Below, piece after piece: positions 1 through 6,940 of a stretch of 41,660 nucleotides of DNA. The DNA is from an uncultured Oscillospiraceae bacterium (GTDB taxonomy: Bacteria > Bacillota > Clostridia > Oscillospirales > Oscillospiraceae). Under the pieces are notes generated by a model. It did not search any database. It had not been told where the DNA came from and saw only the letters and a program-made list of their open reading frames with translations. Both the position numbers and the translations under genes were made by a program. The stretch covers positions 1-41,660 of the forward strand of contig CANQXK010000023.1 in the NCBI GenBank assembly GCA_947627715.1, read 5' to 3'. How positions within the stretch are numbered: position 1 is the first letter of the stretch; every line of letters starts with the position of its first letter.

Positions 1-549
1 ATCGAGGGCTACATCACCGCCGGCCACTGCGCCATCTCCGATATGTTCCACCTGGAGGCCATCCGGCTCATCTCCGCAAACCTCCGCGCCGCCGTCCAGA
101 ACGACCCCGACGGCCGCGAGGGCATGGCTCTCGGCCAGTATATCGCCGGGATGGGCTTCTCCAACGTGGGACTGGGCATCGTCCACTCCATGGCCCACGG
201 CCTCTCCGCCCTCTACGACACGCCCCACGGTGTGGCCTGCGCCATCATCCTGCCCACGGGCCTTATGTACAACGCCCCCGTGGCCGGGGAACGCTACCGC
301 GCCATCGGCCGGGCCATGTGCGTGGCCGGCATCGACAGCATGAACGACAAGGAGGCCGCCGACGCCACCATCGCCGCCGTGAAGAAGCTCTCCGCCGACG
401 TGGGCATCCCCACCGACCTGAAGGGCATTTTGAAGGAGGAGGACATCCAGTTCCTGGCCGAGTCCGCTTACGCCGACGCCTGCCGCCCCGGCAACCCCAG
501 GGAGACCAGCGTGGAGGAGATCTGCGAGCTTTATCGGAGCTTGATGTGA
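1..549 (+). CDS. Iron-containing alcohol dehydrogenase, FucO-type, C-terminal part
   Basis: The frame is open from base 1 to a TGA at 547-549 and gives 182 residues, so the N-terminal half lies outside the window. The sequence starts IEGYITAG, which in this family directly follows the DALTHA metal-binding segment. The motif GIVHSMAHGLS followed by TPHG supplies two of the histidines that bind the catalytic metal. These enzymes interconvert aldehydes and alcohols with NAD(P)H in the cytoplasm; FucO reduces lactaldehyde to 1,2-propanediol. The match is strongest to the FucO/1,3-propanediol dehydrogenase group, but substrate cannot be assigned from this half. A hairpin begins 10 bases after the stop and probably ends the transcript. 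Confidence 0.88.
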   Translation: MEGYITAGHCAISDMFHLEAIRLISANLRAAVQNDPDGREGMALGQYIAGMGFSNVGLGIVHSMAHGLSALYDTPHGVACAIILPTGLMYNAPVAGERYRAIGRAMCVAGIDSMNDKEAADATIAAVKKLSADVGIPTDLKGILKEEDIQFLAESAYADACRPGNPRETSVEEICELYRSLM

Positions 550-559
550 TCCTCCGACT

Positions 560-840
560 GTCGAAAAAGGCCGTTGGCCTTTTCCGACAAAGGGGAACGT
601 GCGGGAAACTCCGCGTGAATTTTGCGAAATTCACGCGAAATTTCCCTGCTGTCGTCGTCGCGGATGCCGCTTAACCTCGCCTTCGCGCAAGTGCAAAGGC
701 TCAGGCACGGGCATCGCTCCTCCTCTCCCCACGCAATCTCCGATTGCGCGGGGACCCCATCGTGACACACTTGGGCGGCAAAAGGGATTTTTTCCGACGT
801 ACGTGCCGCCGGAAAAAATGCTCATGTTGAGTTTTTTGAC
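560..840 (+). repeat. Multi-hairpin intergenic element, copy A
   Basis: About 280 bases follow the dehydrogenase gene and hold four hairpins in order. Hairpin I is 560-588, with arms of 13 and one mismatch. Hairpin II is 603-646: outer GGGAAA/TTTCCC, a 3x3 internal loop, then CGCGTGAATTT/AAATTCACGCG with loop TGCG. Hairpin III is a long arm closed by GTCGTC (651-656) and GGCGGC (774-779), including two G-U pairs, with an inner CGCAATC/GATTGCG stem near 732-748. Hairpin IV is ATTTTTTCCG (787-796) with CGGAAAAAAT (810-819). A TTGAGTTTTTTGA tract then precedes a terminator. Hairpins I, II and IV and the spacer AAAGGGGAACGTGCGG recur in the copy at 23311-23510, and the architecture recurs at 18289-18465. 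No convincing protein is encoded. Function is unknown. Confidence 0.7.
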
Positions 841-845
841 AAGCT

Positions 846-882
846 GAAAAGGGCAGCCGGGAAACCGGCTGCCCTTTTTTGT
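846..882. terminator. Bidirectional intrinsic terminator
   Basis: A GGGCAGCCGG/CCGGCTGCCC stem with a short AAA-type loop is flanked by AAAA on the left and TTTTTT on the right. It can end transcription from the element on the left and from the threonine exporter genes on the right. Confidence 0.8.
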
Positions 883-910
883 GGAGAGGATCCGCGGAGA
901 GGAAACCGCG

Positions 911-1345
911 TCAGCGGGATTTTGCGCGGGTAAAGACCCGGTTCGGGATCTCCAGCATCAGGACGATGCCCAGGACGATAGCCACGGCGACCCGGACGGC
1001 GGTGAAGCCGCGGGTGAGGGCCTGGTCGGTGTCGTTCATGATGAGGTAGTAGGCCGTCCAGTAGACGCCCGCGCCGGGGACCAGGGGGATGATGCCGGAG
1101 ATGAGAAAGACCGTCACCGGGCACCGCTGCCACACCGCGCAGACGCGGGAGGAGAGGGTCACGATCATGGTGGCGATGAAGGTGGCCTCGGTCTGGGAGA
1201 GGCCGAGCTTCATAAGAAGTTCCACCAGGAAAAAGCCCACGCCGCCGATGACGGCGCACAGGGGGTAATACCGGGCGGGGACGTCGAAGATGAGGGCGAA
1301 GGCCACCGTGCCCACGGCGGCGGCAAGGAGATGGATAAAGATCAC
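911..1345 (-). CDS. Threonine/serine exporter, small ThrE_2 (DUF3815) subunit
   Basis: The protein has 144 residues and is almost entirely hydrophobic, with about four membrane segments. It carries the SGIIPLVPGAGVYWTAYYL stretch typical of the C-terminal half of ThrE exporters (YjjB-like). I chose the GTG at 1345 because it overlaps the TGA of the upstream gene (GTGA) and has GGGAGGTG just ahead; the longer reading to 1411 adds an implausible Arg-rich, non-membrane leader. In Corynebacterium ThrE both halves are one polypeptide, while here they are separate and translationally coupled. The pair probably exports threonine, serine or related small molecules. That is inferred from family; the substrate is not shown. 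Confidence 0.85.
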   Translation of the reverse strand: MIFIHLLAAAVGTVAFALIFDVPARYYPLCAVIGGVGFFLVELLMKLGLSQTEATFIATMIVTLSSRVCAVWQRCPVTVFLISGIIPLVPGAGVYWTAYYLIMNDTDQALTRGFTAVRVAVAIVLGIVLMLEIPNRVFTRAKSR

Positions 1346-2124
1346 AGCAGCACACCTCCCGATATGTGGCGGTAGACGGTGAACACCACGCCCACGCCCA
1401 CGGCGATGCACAGAAAGACCAGAAGCGCGTCCAGAAGCCGCACCGCGCCGGAGATGTAGTCCCCGTCCGCGATGTCCCGGATGCCGTTGGTGAACGCCAC
1501 GCCGGGGACCAGGGGGATGATGGAGCCGATGATCATGCGGCTCAGGTCGCGGCCAAAGCCCAGCTTGTGAAAGACGAGACAGAGGACCGTGACCAGCGCG
1601 CCGCCCAGGAGGTTGCCGGAGATGTTGGACATATGGGGGGCGGAGACGTAGAGCACAAAGACGTAGAGCAGAAGGCCCGCCAGAAAGGCGGCCAGACAGT
1701 CCATCAGGCCCCCGCCGAACATACAGCAGAAGGCCGCGGAGCCGAGGCCGGAGGCCACGATCTGCATAAGCTTCGGCGGCTCAGGGAGATTTTTGATGCG
1801 GGCCAGCTCCTGCCGCACCTCCGGCAGGGTGTAGGCCCCCCGCTCGATCTCGCGGGAGAGCTGGTTGATGGCGACCACCTTGGAAAGGCGCGCGCCGTGG
1901 ACGCGGCTCTGCCGGACCTTGGCAAAATGCCCCCGCTCGGTGGTGCCTGTGGCGAAGAGGCCGTTTGCCAGGACGAAAAACTCCTTGTGCTGTTCGTCCA
2001 CGCCGAAATACCGGGAGATGCGCTGCATGGTCTCCTCCACCCGGAAGATCTCCGCGCCGGACTCAAGCAGTATATGTCCCGCCTCAACGGCGGTCTCAAG
2101 GACCTCGTCCATGGAGTATTGCAC
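1342..2124 (-). CDS. Threonine/serine exporter, ThrE (DUF1212) subunit
   Basis: This is the larger partner of the split exporter, about 260 residues. The N-terminal cytoplasmic part (EAGHILLESGAEIFRVEET) is the YjjP/DUF1212 signature. Several membrane helices follow, with IIPLVPGVAFTNGIRDIADG, which mirrors the SIIPLVPG loop of the partner. The start is uncertain. A frame to 2166 exists, but a promoter (2157-2185) would place the transcript start near 2150, so I prefer GTG 2124, eight bases after AGGCAGG; ATG 2112 is the alternative. The stop overlaps the GTG of the partner, so the two are probably made in equal amounts. Confidence 0.85.
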   Translation of the reverse strand: MQYSMDEVLETAVEAGHILLESGAEIFRVEETMQRISRYFGVDEQHKEFFVLANGLFATGTTERGHFAKVRQSRVHGARLSKVVAINQLSREIERGAYTLPEVRQELARIKNLPEPPKLMQIVASGLGSAAFCCMFGGGLMDCLAAFLAGLLLYVFVLYVSAPHMSNISGNLLGGALVTVLCLVFHKLGFGRDLSRMIIGSIIPLVPGVAFTNGIRDIADGDYISGAVRLLDALLVFLCIAVGVGVVFTVYRHISGGVLL

Positions 2125-2156
2125 GGGCGTCACCTGCCTTTTGAAAGTGTATACAA

Positions 2157-2185
2157 AGAATACCACACGGGCGCGGAAAAATCAA
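2157..2185 (-). promoter_or_regulatory. Promoter of the exporter operon
   Basis: On the minus strand TTGATT (2185-2180) and TATTCT (2162-2157) are separated by 17 bases. The predicted start near 2150 leaves a short leader before the GTG at 2124. Confidence 0.5.
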
Positions 2186-2217
2186 CCGCGAAACAGGAAG
2201 GCTTGCCCGGACAGAGA

Positions 2218-2258
2218 AAACGCCGGGGACCGCTGTAGAGGCGGCCCCGGCGTTTTCT
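2218..2258. terminator. Intrinsic terminator after the trpB-like gene
   Basis: An inverted repeat AAAACGCCGGGG...CCCCGGCGTTTT separates the convergent-side end of trpB from the exporter promoter. On the minus strand the hairpin is followed by a T-run, so it would end trpB transcripts. A second GC hairpin (CCCCGGCC/GGCCGGGG) lies at about 2289-2307, between this and the trpB stop. Confidence 0.75.
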
Positions 2259-2340
2259 CAGAGGAGAGGTTCGCTGGAGGATCGATCCCCCGGCCAGGGG
2301 CCGGGGAAAGAGGAAAGACGGTTTTTTAAAGAGCCGCCCA

Positions 2341-3720
2341 TCAAAGCGCGGGCTGAGGGGGCAGCGCGGCGAGACCTGCGGCCAGCTCCTCGTCGGTGGG
2401 GATGTGGTCGGTCATGGTGCCGTTGTTGAACTGCTCGTAGGCCACCAGGTCAAAGTAGCCGGTGCCGGTGAGGCCGAAGACGATGTTCTTGGCCTCGCCC
2501 GTCTCTTTGCACTTCTTCGCCTCGTCGATGGCGACCTTGATGGCGTGGCTGGACTCCGGCGCGGGGAGGATGCCCTCGGTGCGGGCGAAGAACTCCGCGG
2601 CCTCAAAGACGGCGGTCTGCTCCACGGAGGTGGCCTCGATGTAGCCGTCGTGATAGAGCTGGGAGAGGACGGGACTCATGCCGTGGAACCGAAGGCCGCC
2701 GGCGTGGTTGGGGGAGGGGATGAAGCCGGCGCCCAGGGTGTACATCTTGGCCAGCGGGCAGATCATGCCGGTGTCGCAGAAGTCGTAGGCGAACTTGCCG
2801 CGGGTGAAGCTGGGGCAGGAGGCCGGCTCCACGGCGATGATGCGGTAATCCCGCTCGCCCCGGAGCTTCTCGCCCATGAAGGGGGAGATGAGGCCGCCCA
2901 GGTTCGAGCCGCCGCCGGCGCAGCCGATGATGATGTCGGGGACGACGCCGTACTTGTCCAGGGCGGTCTTGGTCTCCAGGCCGATGACGGACTGGTGCAG
3001 GAGCACCTGATTGAGGACGGAACCCAGGACGTAGCGGTAGCCGGGGTTGGAGGTGGCAACCTCCACTGCCTCGCTGATGGCGCAGCCCAGGGAGCCGGTG
3101 GTGCCGGGGTGCTCGGCCAGAATCTTCCGGCCCACAGCGGTCTCCATGGAGGGGCTGGGGGTGACGCTGGCGCCGTAGGTGCGCATGACCTCCCGGCGGA
3201 AGGGCTTCTGCTCGTAGCTGACCTTCACCATGTAGACCTTGCAGTCCAGCCCCAGGTAGGCGCAGGCCATGGAGAGGGCCGTGCCCCACTGGCCGGCGCC
3301 GGTCTCGGTGGTGACGCCCTTCAGGCCCTGCTTCTTGGCGTAATACGCCTGGGCGATGGCGGAGTTGAGCTTGTGGGAGCCGGAGGTGTTGTTGCCCTCA
3401 AACTTGTAGTAGATGTGCGCGGGGGTCTGAAGCTTCTCCTCCAGACAGTAGGCCCGCACCAGGGGGGAGGGACGGTACATCTTGTAGAAGCCCAGGATCT
3501 CATCGGGGATGGGGACCTCGCGGGTGTCGTTGTCCAGCTCCTGGGCGATAAGCTCGTCGCAGAACACGGCGGAGAGGTCGGCGGCTGTCATGGGCTGGAG
3601 GGTGCCGGGGTTCACCAGCGGCGCGGGCTTGACCTTCATGTCCGCCCGGACGTTGTACCAGGTCTTGGGCATCTCGTCCTCGGCAAGGTAGATTTTGTAG
3701 GGGATTTTCTGTTCGCTCAT
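2341..3720 (-). CDS. trpB: Tryptophan synthase beta chain, TrpB2-type
   Basis: A 459-residue fold-type II PLP enzyme that condenses indole with serine to give tryptophan. The PLP lysine is K117 in GSHKLNSA, and the phosphate-binding loop GGGSN is at 269-273. Length and the N-terminal MPKTWYNVRAD stretch fit the TrpB2 (TIGR01415) branch rather than the roughly 400-residue TrpB1 that works with TrpA. ATG 3720 was chosen because AAAGGAG lies 8 bases ahead; longer frames run into the leader RNA. No trpA or other trp gene is adjacent, so the gene stands alone. That suits salvage of free indole, a role proposed for TrpB2. The upstream T-box with a UGG specifier ties expression to uncharged tRNA-Trp. 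Confidence 0.93.
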   Translation of the reverse strand: MSEQKIPYKIYLAEDEMPKTWYNVRADMKVKPAPLVNPGTLQPMTAADLSAVFCDELIAQELDNDTREVPIPDEILGFYKMYRPSPLVRAYCLEEKLQTPAHIYYKFEGNNTSGSHKLNSAIAQAYYAKKQGLKGVTTETGAGQWGTALSMACAYLGLDCKVYMVKVSYEQKPFRREVMRTYGASVTPSPSMETAVGRKILAEHPGTTGSLGCAISEAVEVATSNPGYRYVLGSVLNQVLLHQSVIGLETKTALDKYGVVPDIIIGCAGGGSNLGGLISPFMGEKLRGERDYRIIAVEPASCPSFTRGKFAYDFCDTGMICPLAKMYTLGAGFIPSPNHAGGLRFHGMSPVLSQLYHDGYIEATSVEQTAVFEAAEFFARTEGILPAPESSHAIKVAIDEAKKCKETGEAKNIVFGLTGTGYFDLVAYEQFNNGTMTDHIPTDEELAAGLAALPPQPAL

Positions 3721-3754
3721 GGTTTTTGCTCCTTTCCAATGATTGGGACAAAAG

Positions 3755-4018
3755 AAAAACGCTTTTGTCCCGGTTCTCTTCGGGACAAAAGCGTGAAGCT
3801 TCTGCGGTGCCACCCAAATTGGCGTTATAACGCCCACTCACGGTCAACGCACATTGACCACGCCCTGTAACGGGGGCCTCCGTCTTGGCTACTGCCCTTT
3901 TCGGGGTTCGCCGCGCCCTCATCAGTCCATTCGCCGCGCCCTGTGCTGCCGCCATCTCACCGCCGGCGGCTCTCTTTGAGCCATCGTGCGCGGGTACTAC
4001 TCTGAATCATCGGTTTAT
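3755..4018 (-). promoter_or_regulatory. T-box leader, tryptophan specifier (UGG)
   Basis: On the minus strand the T-box core AATTTGGGTGGCACCGCAGA is at 3820-3801. It is followed by a terminator hairpin, CGCTTTTGTCCC/GGGACAAAAGCG plus a T-run, at about 3793-3755. Stem I contains GAATGGAC, in which TGG (3929-3927) sits at the usual specifier position just before AC. An AGTA motif lies near the 5' end. The expected mechanism is that uncharged tRNA-Trp pairs through its anticodon with UGG and through its NCCA end with the T-box bulge, favouring the antiterminator. The specifier agrees with the product of the gene controlled. Confidence 0.9.
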
Positions 4019-4024
4019 GCCAAA

Positions 4025-4053
4025 ATTTTAATACGGTAAATCAGATTTGTCAA
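4025..4053 (-). promoter_or_regulatory. Consensus promoter of the T-box/trpB unit
   Basis: TTGACA (4053-4048), a 17-base spacer and TAAAAT (4030-4025) on the minus strand predict a start near 4018, at the 5' end of the T-box leader. Confidence 0.85.
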
Positions 4054-4085
4054 GAGGGAAATCGAAAAAAATCTAAAAAAATTTT

Positions 4086-5273
4086 TCACGCCCCCGTCAG
4101 CACGTCCGCCAGGCACTCGCCGAAGCGGCTCACGGCGGCCAGGGCCTCCCGCAGCGTGTTGCCGTTGGTGCCGATCTCGGCGATGAGGGAGCCGGTGGTG
4201 GCGTCCTGATTGTAGCGGTACTGGGAGATCTTCAGGGGCCGCGCCAGGGTGGGGTAGAGGTCCACCATCCTCCGCTGGAGCTTCATGGCGAAGGTCAGGT
4301 TGTCGCGCCAGTTGGGGTGGTTGAGGCCGGAGTAGTCGGAGCCGCAGATGAGCATGACCTGGGCGCACGGGTCGCCGCCCACGTCGGCCACGGTCTTGTA
4401 GAGCTTCCCGTCCCCCTCCAGCGCGTCCCGGTGGAGGTCGATGACCACCCGGATCTCCGGGTGTTCCTCAAGGTGCTGCTTTATGGAGGCCATGGAGCGG
4501 TCGTAGGAGCCGGTGTAGCTGGGGTAGTCGTAAAGCTCCCGGTCATGGATGACGGGGATGCCGCGGGCGGTGAGGACCTCCTCCAGCTCGTCGCCCACCC
4601 GGACGACGTTGAAGCGGGTGTCCTCCGTCCGGGAGGGGTCGGAGGGGACGTAGACGTCCTCCCCGGAGGGGTTGTACGCCTCGGAGGCGTGGGTGTGGAT
4701 GATGAGGACGGCGGCGCCCTCGGCGGCGGAAAAGCCCAGGGGCCTGGCGAGGACCTCCCCGGCGTTGATGTCGTAGGCGGTCTTGTTGTTCAGATAGATG
4801 CCGTCCCCGGCGTCCTGGTAGCTGCTGCTGCCCTTCCCGGTGATGGTGGTGCCGATGGCCGCGTTCTGCGGCTCGTCAGAGGCGGGAGCGCCGGGCGTTG
4901 TCTCCGCCCCGGCGGCGGGTCCCGTCTCAGGGGGCGGGGCGGCGGTTTCGGAGGGCGCGTCGGAGCTGTCCCTGGAGGGGGGCGAGGTGGCGGGGCGCGT
5001 CTCTTCGGGGAGGCGGGAGGGCGCTTCCCCGGAGCCGGAGGGGGTGGCGGCGGACGGGGCGGAGGTTAGAGCGCCGGTCTCCGCGCCGGGGGCTTTGAGG
5101 CCCGCGCCGGGCAGAGTCACCGCCAGGATGGCCGTACCCAGCTTGTCCGGGATGCCGTCAAAACCGGCGGCGGAGGCGGCGGCCAGCCGAAGGACCACGC
5201 ACACCGCCAGCACGGCGGAGAGCCTTACCGCCACGGCCTTCACGGTGATGCGGCCTCTTTCACGCACGTTCAT
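4086..5273 (-). CDS. spoIIP: Stage II sporulation protein P
   Basis: The protein has 395 residues. An N-terminal hydrophobic segment (about residues 18-35) anchors it, a 130-residue Pro/Ala/Ser/Thr/Glu-rich linker follows, and the C-terminal catalytic domain begins near KTAYDINAGEVL. Diagnostic motifs are LIIHTHASEAY, VIDLHRDA and LIAEIGTNGN, giving the zinc ligands and catalytic Glu of an amidase_3-like fold. In Bacillus, SpoIIP with SpoIID and SpoIIM degrades septal peptidoglycan during engulfment, cutting stem peptides from glycan as an amidase and also cutting cross-links. ATG 5273 is preceded by AGGAGG at a slightly long spacing of 13. A sigma-E-like promoter lies upstream. No gpr neighbour is present. 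Confidence 0.93.
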   Translation of the reverse strand: MNVRERGRITVKAVAVRLSAVLAVCVVLRLAAASAAGFDGIPDKLGTAILAVTLPGAGLKAPGAETGALTSAPSAATPSGSGEAPSRLPEETRPATSPPSRDSSDAPSETAAPPPETGPAAGAETTPGAPASDEPQNAAIGTTITGKGSSSYQDAGDGIYLNNKTAYDINAGEVLARPLGFSAAEGAAVLIIHTHASEAYNPSGEDVYVPSDPSRTEDTRFNVVRVGDELEEVLTARGIPVIHDRELYDYPSYTGSYDRSMASIKQHLEEHPEIRVVIDLHRDALEGDGKLYKTVADVGGDPCAQVMLICGSDYSGLNHPNWRDNLTFAMKLQRRMVDLYPTLARPLKISQYRYNQDATTGSLIAEIGTNGNTLREALAAVSRFGECLADVLTGA

Positions 5274-5301
5274 CTTCAGAGCGCATCCCTCCTTCTGACG
5301 G

Positions 5302-5330
5302 AGCGTATGCGCCGAAATGAAAAAATATGA
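5302..5330 (-). promoter_or_regulatory. Sigma-E-like sporulation promoter of spoIIP
   Basis: On the minus strand TCATATT (5330-5324) and CATACGCT (5309-5302) are 14 bases apart. This resembles the mother-cell sigma-E consensus (roughly TCATATT, 13-14 bases, CATACAAT) and is placed to start about 20 bases before spoIIP. Confidence 0.6.
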
Positions 5331-5359
5331 TTGCAAGCCGGAAAAAAGAAGGGTATAAT
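5331..5359 (+). promoter_or_regulatory. Vegetative promoter of the TSCPD operon
   Basis: TTGCAA (5331-5336), a 17-base spacer and TATAAT (5354-5359) predict a start near 5366. The -35 box directly abuts the divergent spoIIP sigma-E-like -35 element. Confidence 0.8.
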
Positions 5360-5390
5360 GGAGGAAAACCATAAGGAAAGGAAGAGAAGT

Positions 5391-5651
5391 ATGGAGAAAG
5401 TCTTTATTCCCCACGGCGTGTGCTCACGCAGATATGACATCGTACTGGAGGACGGCGTGATCCAGAACATCACCGTGGAGGGCGGCTGCAACGGGAACCT
5501 CAAGGGCATCTGCGCCCTCCTGCGGGGCCAGCGGGCCGAGGACGTGATCCCCCGCCTCAAGGGCACTCAGTGCGGGATGCGCGGCACCTCCTGCCCCGAT
5601 CAGATCGCCATCGCCCTGCAGGAGGCCCTGGACGAGGAGGCCGGCGCATGA
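5391..5651 (+). CDS. TSCPD domain protein (TIGR03905 type)
   Basis: An 86-residue protein that is essentially one TSCPD domain. It has conserved cysteines in HGVCSR, GGCNGN and CGMRGTSCPDQIA. The same domain occurs at the C-terminus of vitamin B12-dependent ribonucleotide reductases, but the stand-alone form has no established function. The Cys pattern suggests metal binding; this is inference. ATG 5391 is preceded by GGAAGAGAAG and lies 25 bases after the predicted start of transcription. Its stop overlaps the next ATG (ATGA), and that gene in turn overlaps the phosphatase, so the three form a tight operon. Confidence 0.85.
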   Translation: MEKVFIPHGVCSRRYDIVLEDGVIQNITVEGGCNGNLKGICALLRGQRAEDVIPRLKGTQCGMRGTSCPDQIAIALQEALDEEAGA

Positions 5652-5893
5652 AGCCCGTATTCGCCAACACCTTCAACGTCACCAGCAACAAGAGCAAGGC
5701 GGACATCGCGCTGTCCTTCGCCCACATCTACACAGAGCACAACTTTTCCATGAAGCAGGGGGTCCTCACCGACGTCTCGGCCCAGGTGGCGGACGAGGTG
5801 GCCAGCGTCCTCATCACCCGGGACGGGGTGGTGGCGCTGACAAAGCTCCTGAATAAAGTGGTGGCGGACTGGGGGATCGACCTTTCGGAATGA
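5648..5893 (+). CDS. Small conserved-looking protein of unknown function
   Basis: An 81-residue protein starting at ATG 5648, which overlaps the TGA of the TSCPD gene; its own TGA overlaps the ATG of the phosphatase. I do not recognise a family with confidence. It has an N-terminal NTFNVTSNKSKADIALSF strand-like region and a C-terminal helical part, DGVVALTKLLNKVVADWGI. The overall plan is vaguely like DUF3467 proteins, a weak resemblance only. It has no signal peptide, membrane segment or cysteine. Double overlap with its neighbours argues that it is a genuine translated gene. Confidence 0.72.
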   Translation: MKPVFANTFNVTSNKSKADIALSFAHIYTEHNFSMKQGVLTDVSAQVADEVASVLITRDGVVALTKLLNKVVADWGIDLSE

Positions 5894-6534
5894 GATACAC
5901 GACCGTGATTTTCGACCTGGACGGCACCCTCCTCAACACCCTGGAGGACATCCGCGACAGCGTCAACCATATCCTGACCAAATACGGCTTTGAGGAGCGG
6001 TCTCTGGAGCAGATCCGCCGGTCCGTGGGCAATGGTTCCGGCGTCCTGCTGGAAAAATCCCTCCCCCAGGGGCGGGAGACCCCCGGCTTTGACGGACTGC
6101 TAAAGGAGTACGTGGCCTGGTACGAGGCCCACAACGCTATCAAAACCGCGCCCTACGAGGGGGTGACGGAGATGCTCAGGGCCGTCACGGCCAGCGAGCA
6201 CAAGGTGGCCGTGGTGTCCAACAAGCCCGACGAGAACGCCAGGGCGCTGGTGCGCCGCTTCTTCGGGGCCTACGTGTCCGTGGTCATCGGGGAGCGGCCC
6301 GGCATCGCCCGCAAGCCCGCGCCGGACACGGTGCGCCAGGCCATGCGCGAGCTTCAGAGCTTCCCCTTCGAGACGGTGTACGTGGGCGATTCGGAGGTGG
6401 ACCTTAAAACCGCCCGCGCGGCGGGGATCGACTGCATCTCCGTCACCTGGGGCTTTCGCTCCAGGGAGCTTTTGGAGGAGGCCGGGGCGAAGACCCTGAT
6501 AACAGGGCCGTCGGAGCTGCTTCGCCTGGTCTGA
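5890..6534 (+). CDS. HAD-family phosphatase, phosphoglycolate phosphatase-like
   Basis: A 214-residue HAD hydrolase with all four motifs. They are FDLDGTLLNT (nucleophile D9, acid/base D11), VVSNKP (motif II Ser), a lysine in ARKPAPD (motif III), and GDSEVDLKTARAAG (motif IV acids). The cap between residues 15 and 85 is the alpha-helical C1 type of the Gph/PpaX/beta-phosphoglucomutase group. Likely reactions are dephosphorylation of 2-phosphoglycolate or pyrophosphate; the exact substrate cannot be read from the sequence. It is the last gene of the operon starting at 5391. A stem-loop at 6590-6620 follows. Confidence 0.88.
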   Translation: MRYTTVIFDLDGTLLNTLEDIRDSVNHILTKYGFEERSLEQIRRSVGNGSGVLLEKSLPQGRETPGFDGLLKEYVAWYEAHNAIKTAPYEGVTEMLRAVTASEHKVAVVSNKPDENARALVRRFFGAYVSVVIGERPGIARKPAPDTVRQAMRELQSFPFETVYVGDSEVDLKTARAAGIDCISVTWGFRSRELLEEAGAKTLITGPSELLRLV

Positions 6535-6550
6535 AGTCTTTAAACGATTT

Positions 6551-6586
6551 TTGCGGAGGCGAGGTAAAGCGGCATCCGCGGCGACG
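6551..6586. repeat. Short segment shared with intergenic element A
   Basis: The 36 bases containing GGCGAGG, AAGCGGCATCCGCG and CGACG match the reverse complement of 651-690 inside element A with only a few differences and one small gap. It lies between the phosphatase stop and the terminator, so it may be a remnant of the same dispersed family. Confidence 0.5.
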
Positions 6587-6622
6587 TGAAAGCGCACGGC
6601 CAACCGGCCGTGCGCTTCGCAG
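6587..6622. terminator. Terminator between gph-like gene and abrB
   Basis: AAGCGCACGGCC/GGCCGTGCGCTT forms a 12-bp stem with a four-base loop between convergent genes. T-tracts are short, so efficiency is uncertain. Confidence 0.65.
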
Positions 6623-6650
6623 CTGTGTTCTCTTTTTCCGCGTTGGACGC

Positions 6651-6893
6651 TTACTCGCGCCTGAGCTCCTCATAGCAGGAGTCGCAGATGTTCTTGCCCC
6701 TGTGCTGGCTGAGATTCCGGGTCTTGCCGCAGAAGATGCAGGAATCCTCGTGCTTGGCGAGGATGATCTTCTCGCCATCGACGTAGATCTCAAGAGAGTC
6801 CTTCTCCGCGATGTCGAGCGTCCTGCGCAGTTCGATGGGTATGACGATGCGTCCGAGTTCGTCAACCTTCCTCACAATGCCGGTAGATTTCAT
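6651..6893 (-). CDS. abrB: AbrB-family transition-state regulator with C-terminal zinc-type motif
   Basis: An 80-residue protein. Residues 1-50 (MKSTGIVRKVDELGRIVIP, then IELRRTLDIAEKDSLEIYVD) are nearly the N-terminal swapped-hairpin DNA-binding domain of Bacillus AbrB. The C-terminus differs: CIFCG and CDSC give two CxxC pairs, a likely zinc-binding knuckle in place of the AbrB multimerisation domain. This is a common clostridial variant. AbrB proteins bind AT-rich DNA cooperatively and repress stationary-phase and sporulation genes during growth. ATG 6893 follows GGAGGGG at good spacing. The gap upstream is strongly AT-rich and could be autoregulated. Confidence 0.9.
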   Translation of the reverse strand: MKSTGIVRKVDELGRIVIPIELRRTLDIAEKDSLEIYVDGEKIILAKHEDSCIFCGKTRNLSQHRGKNICDSCYEELRRE

Positions 6894-6940
6894 ATGTATC
6901 CCCTCCATAAGTTGATGACCGGCGATACCGGCTTGCAATT

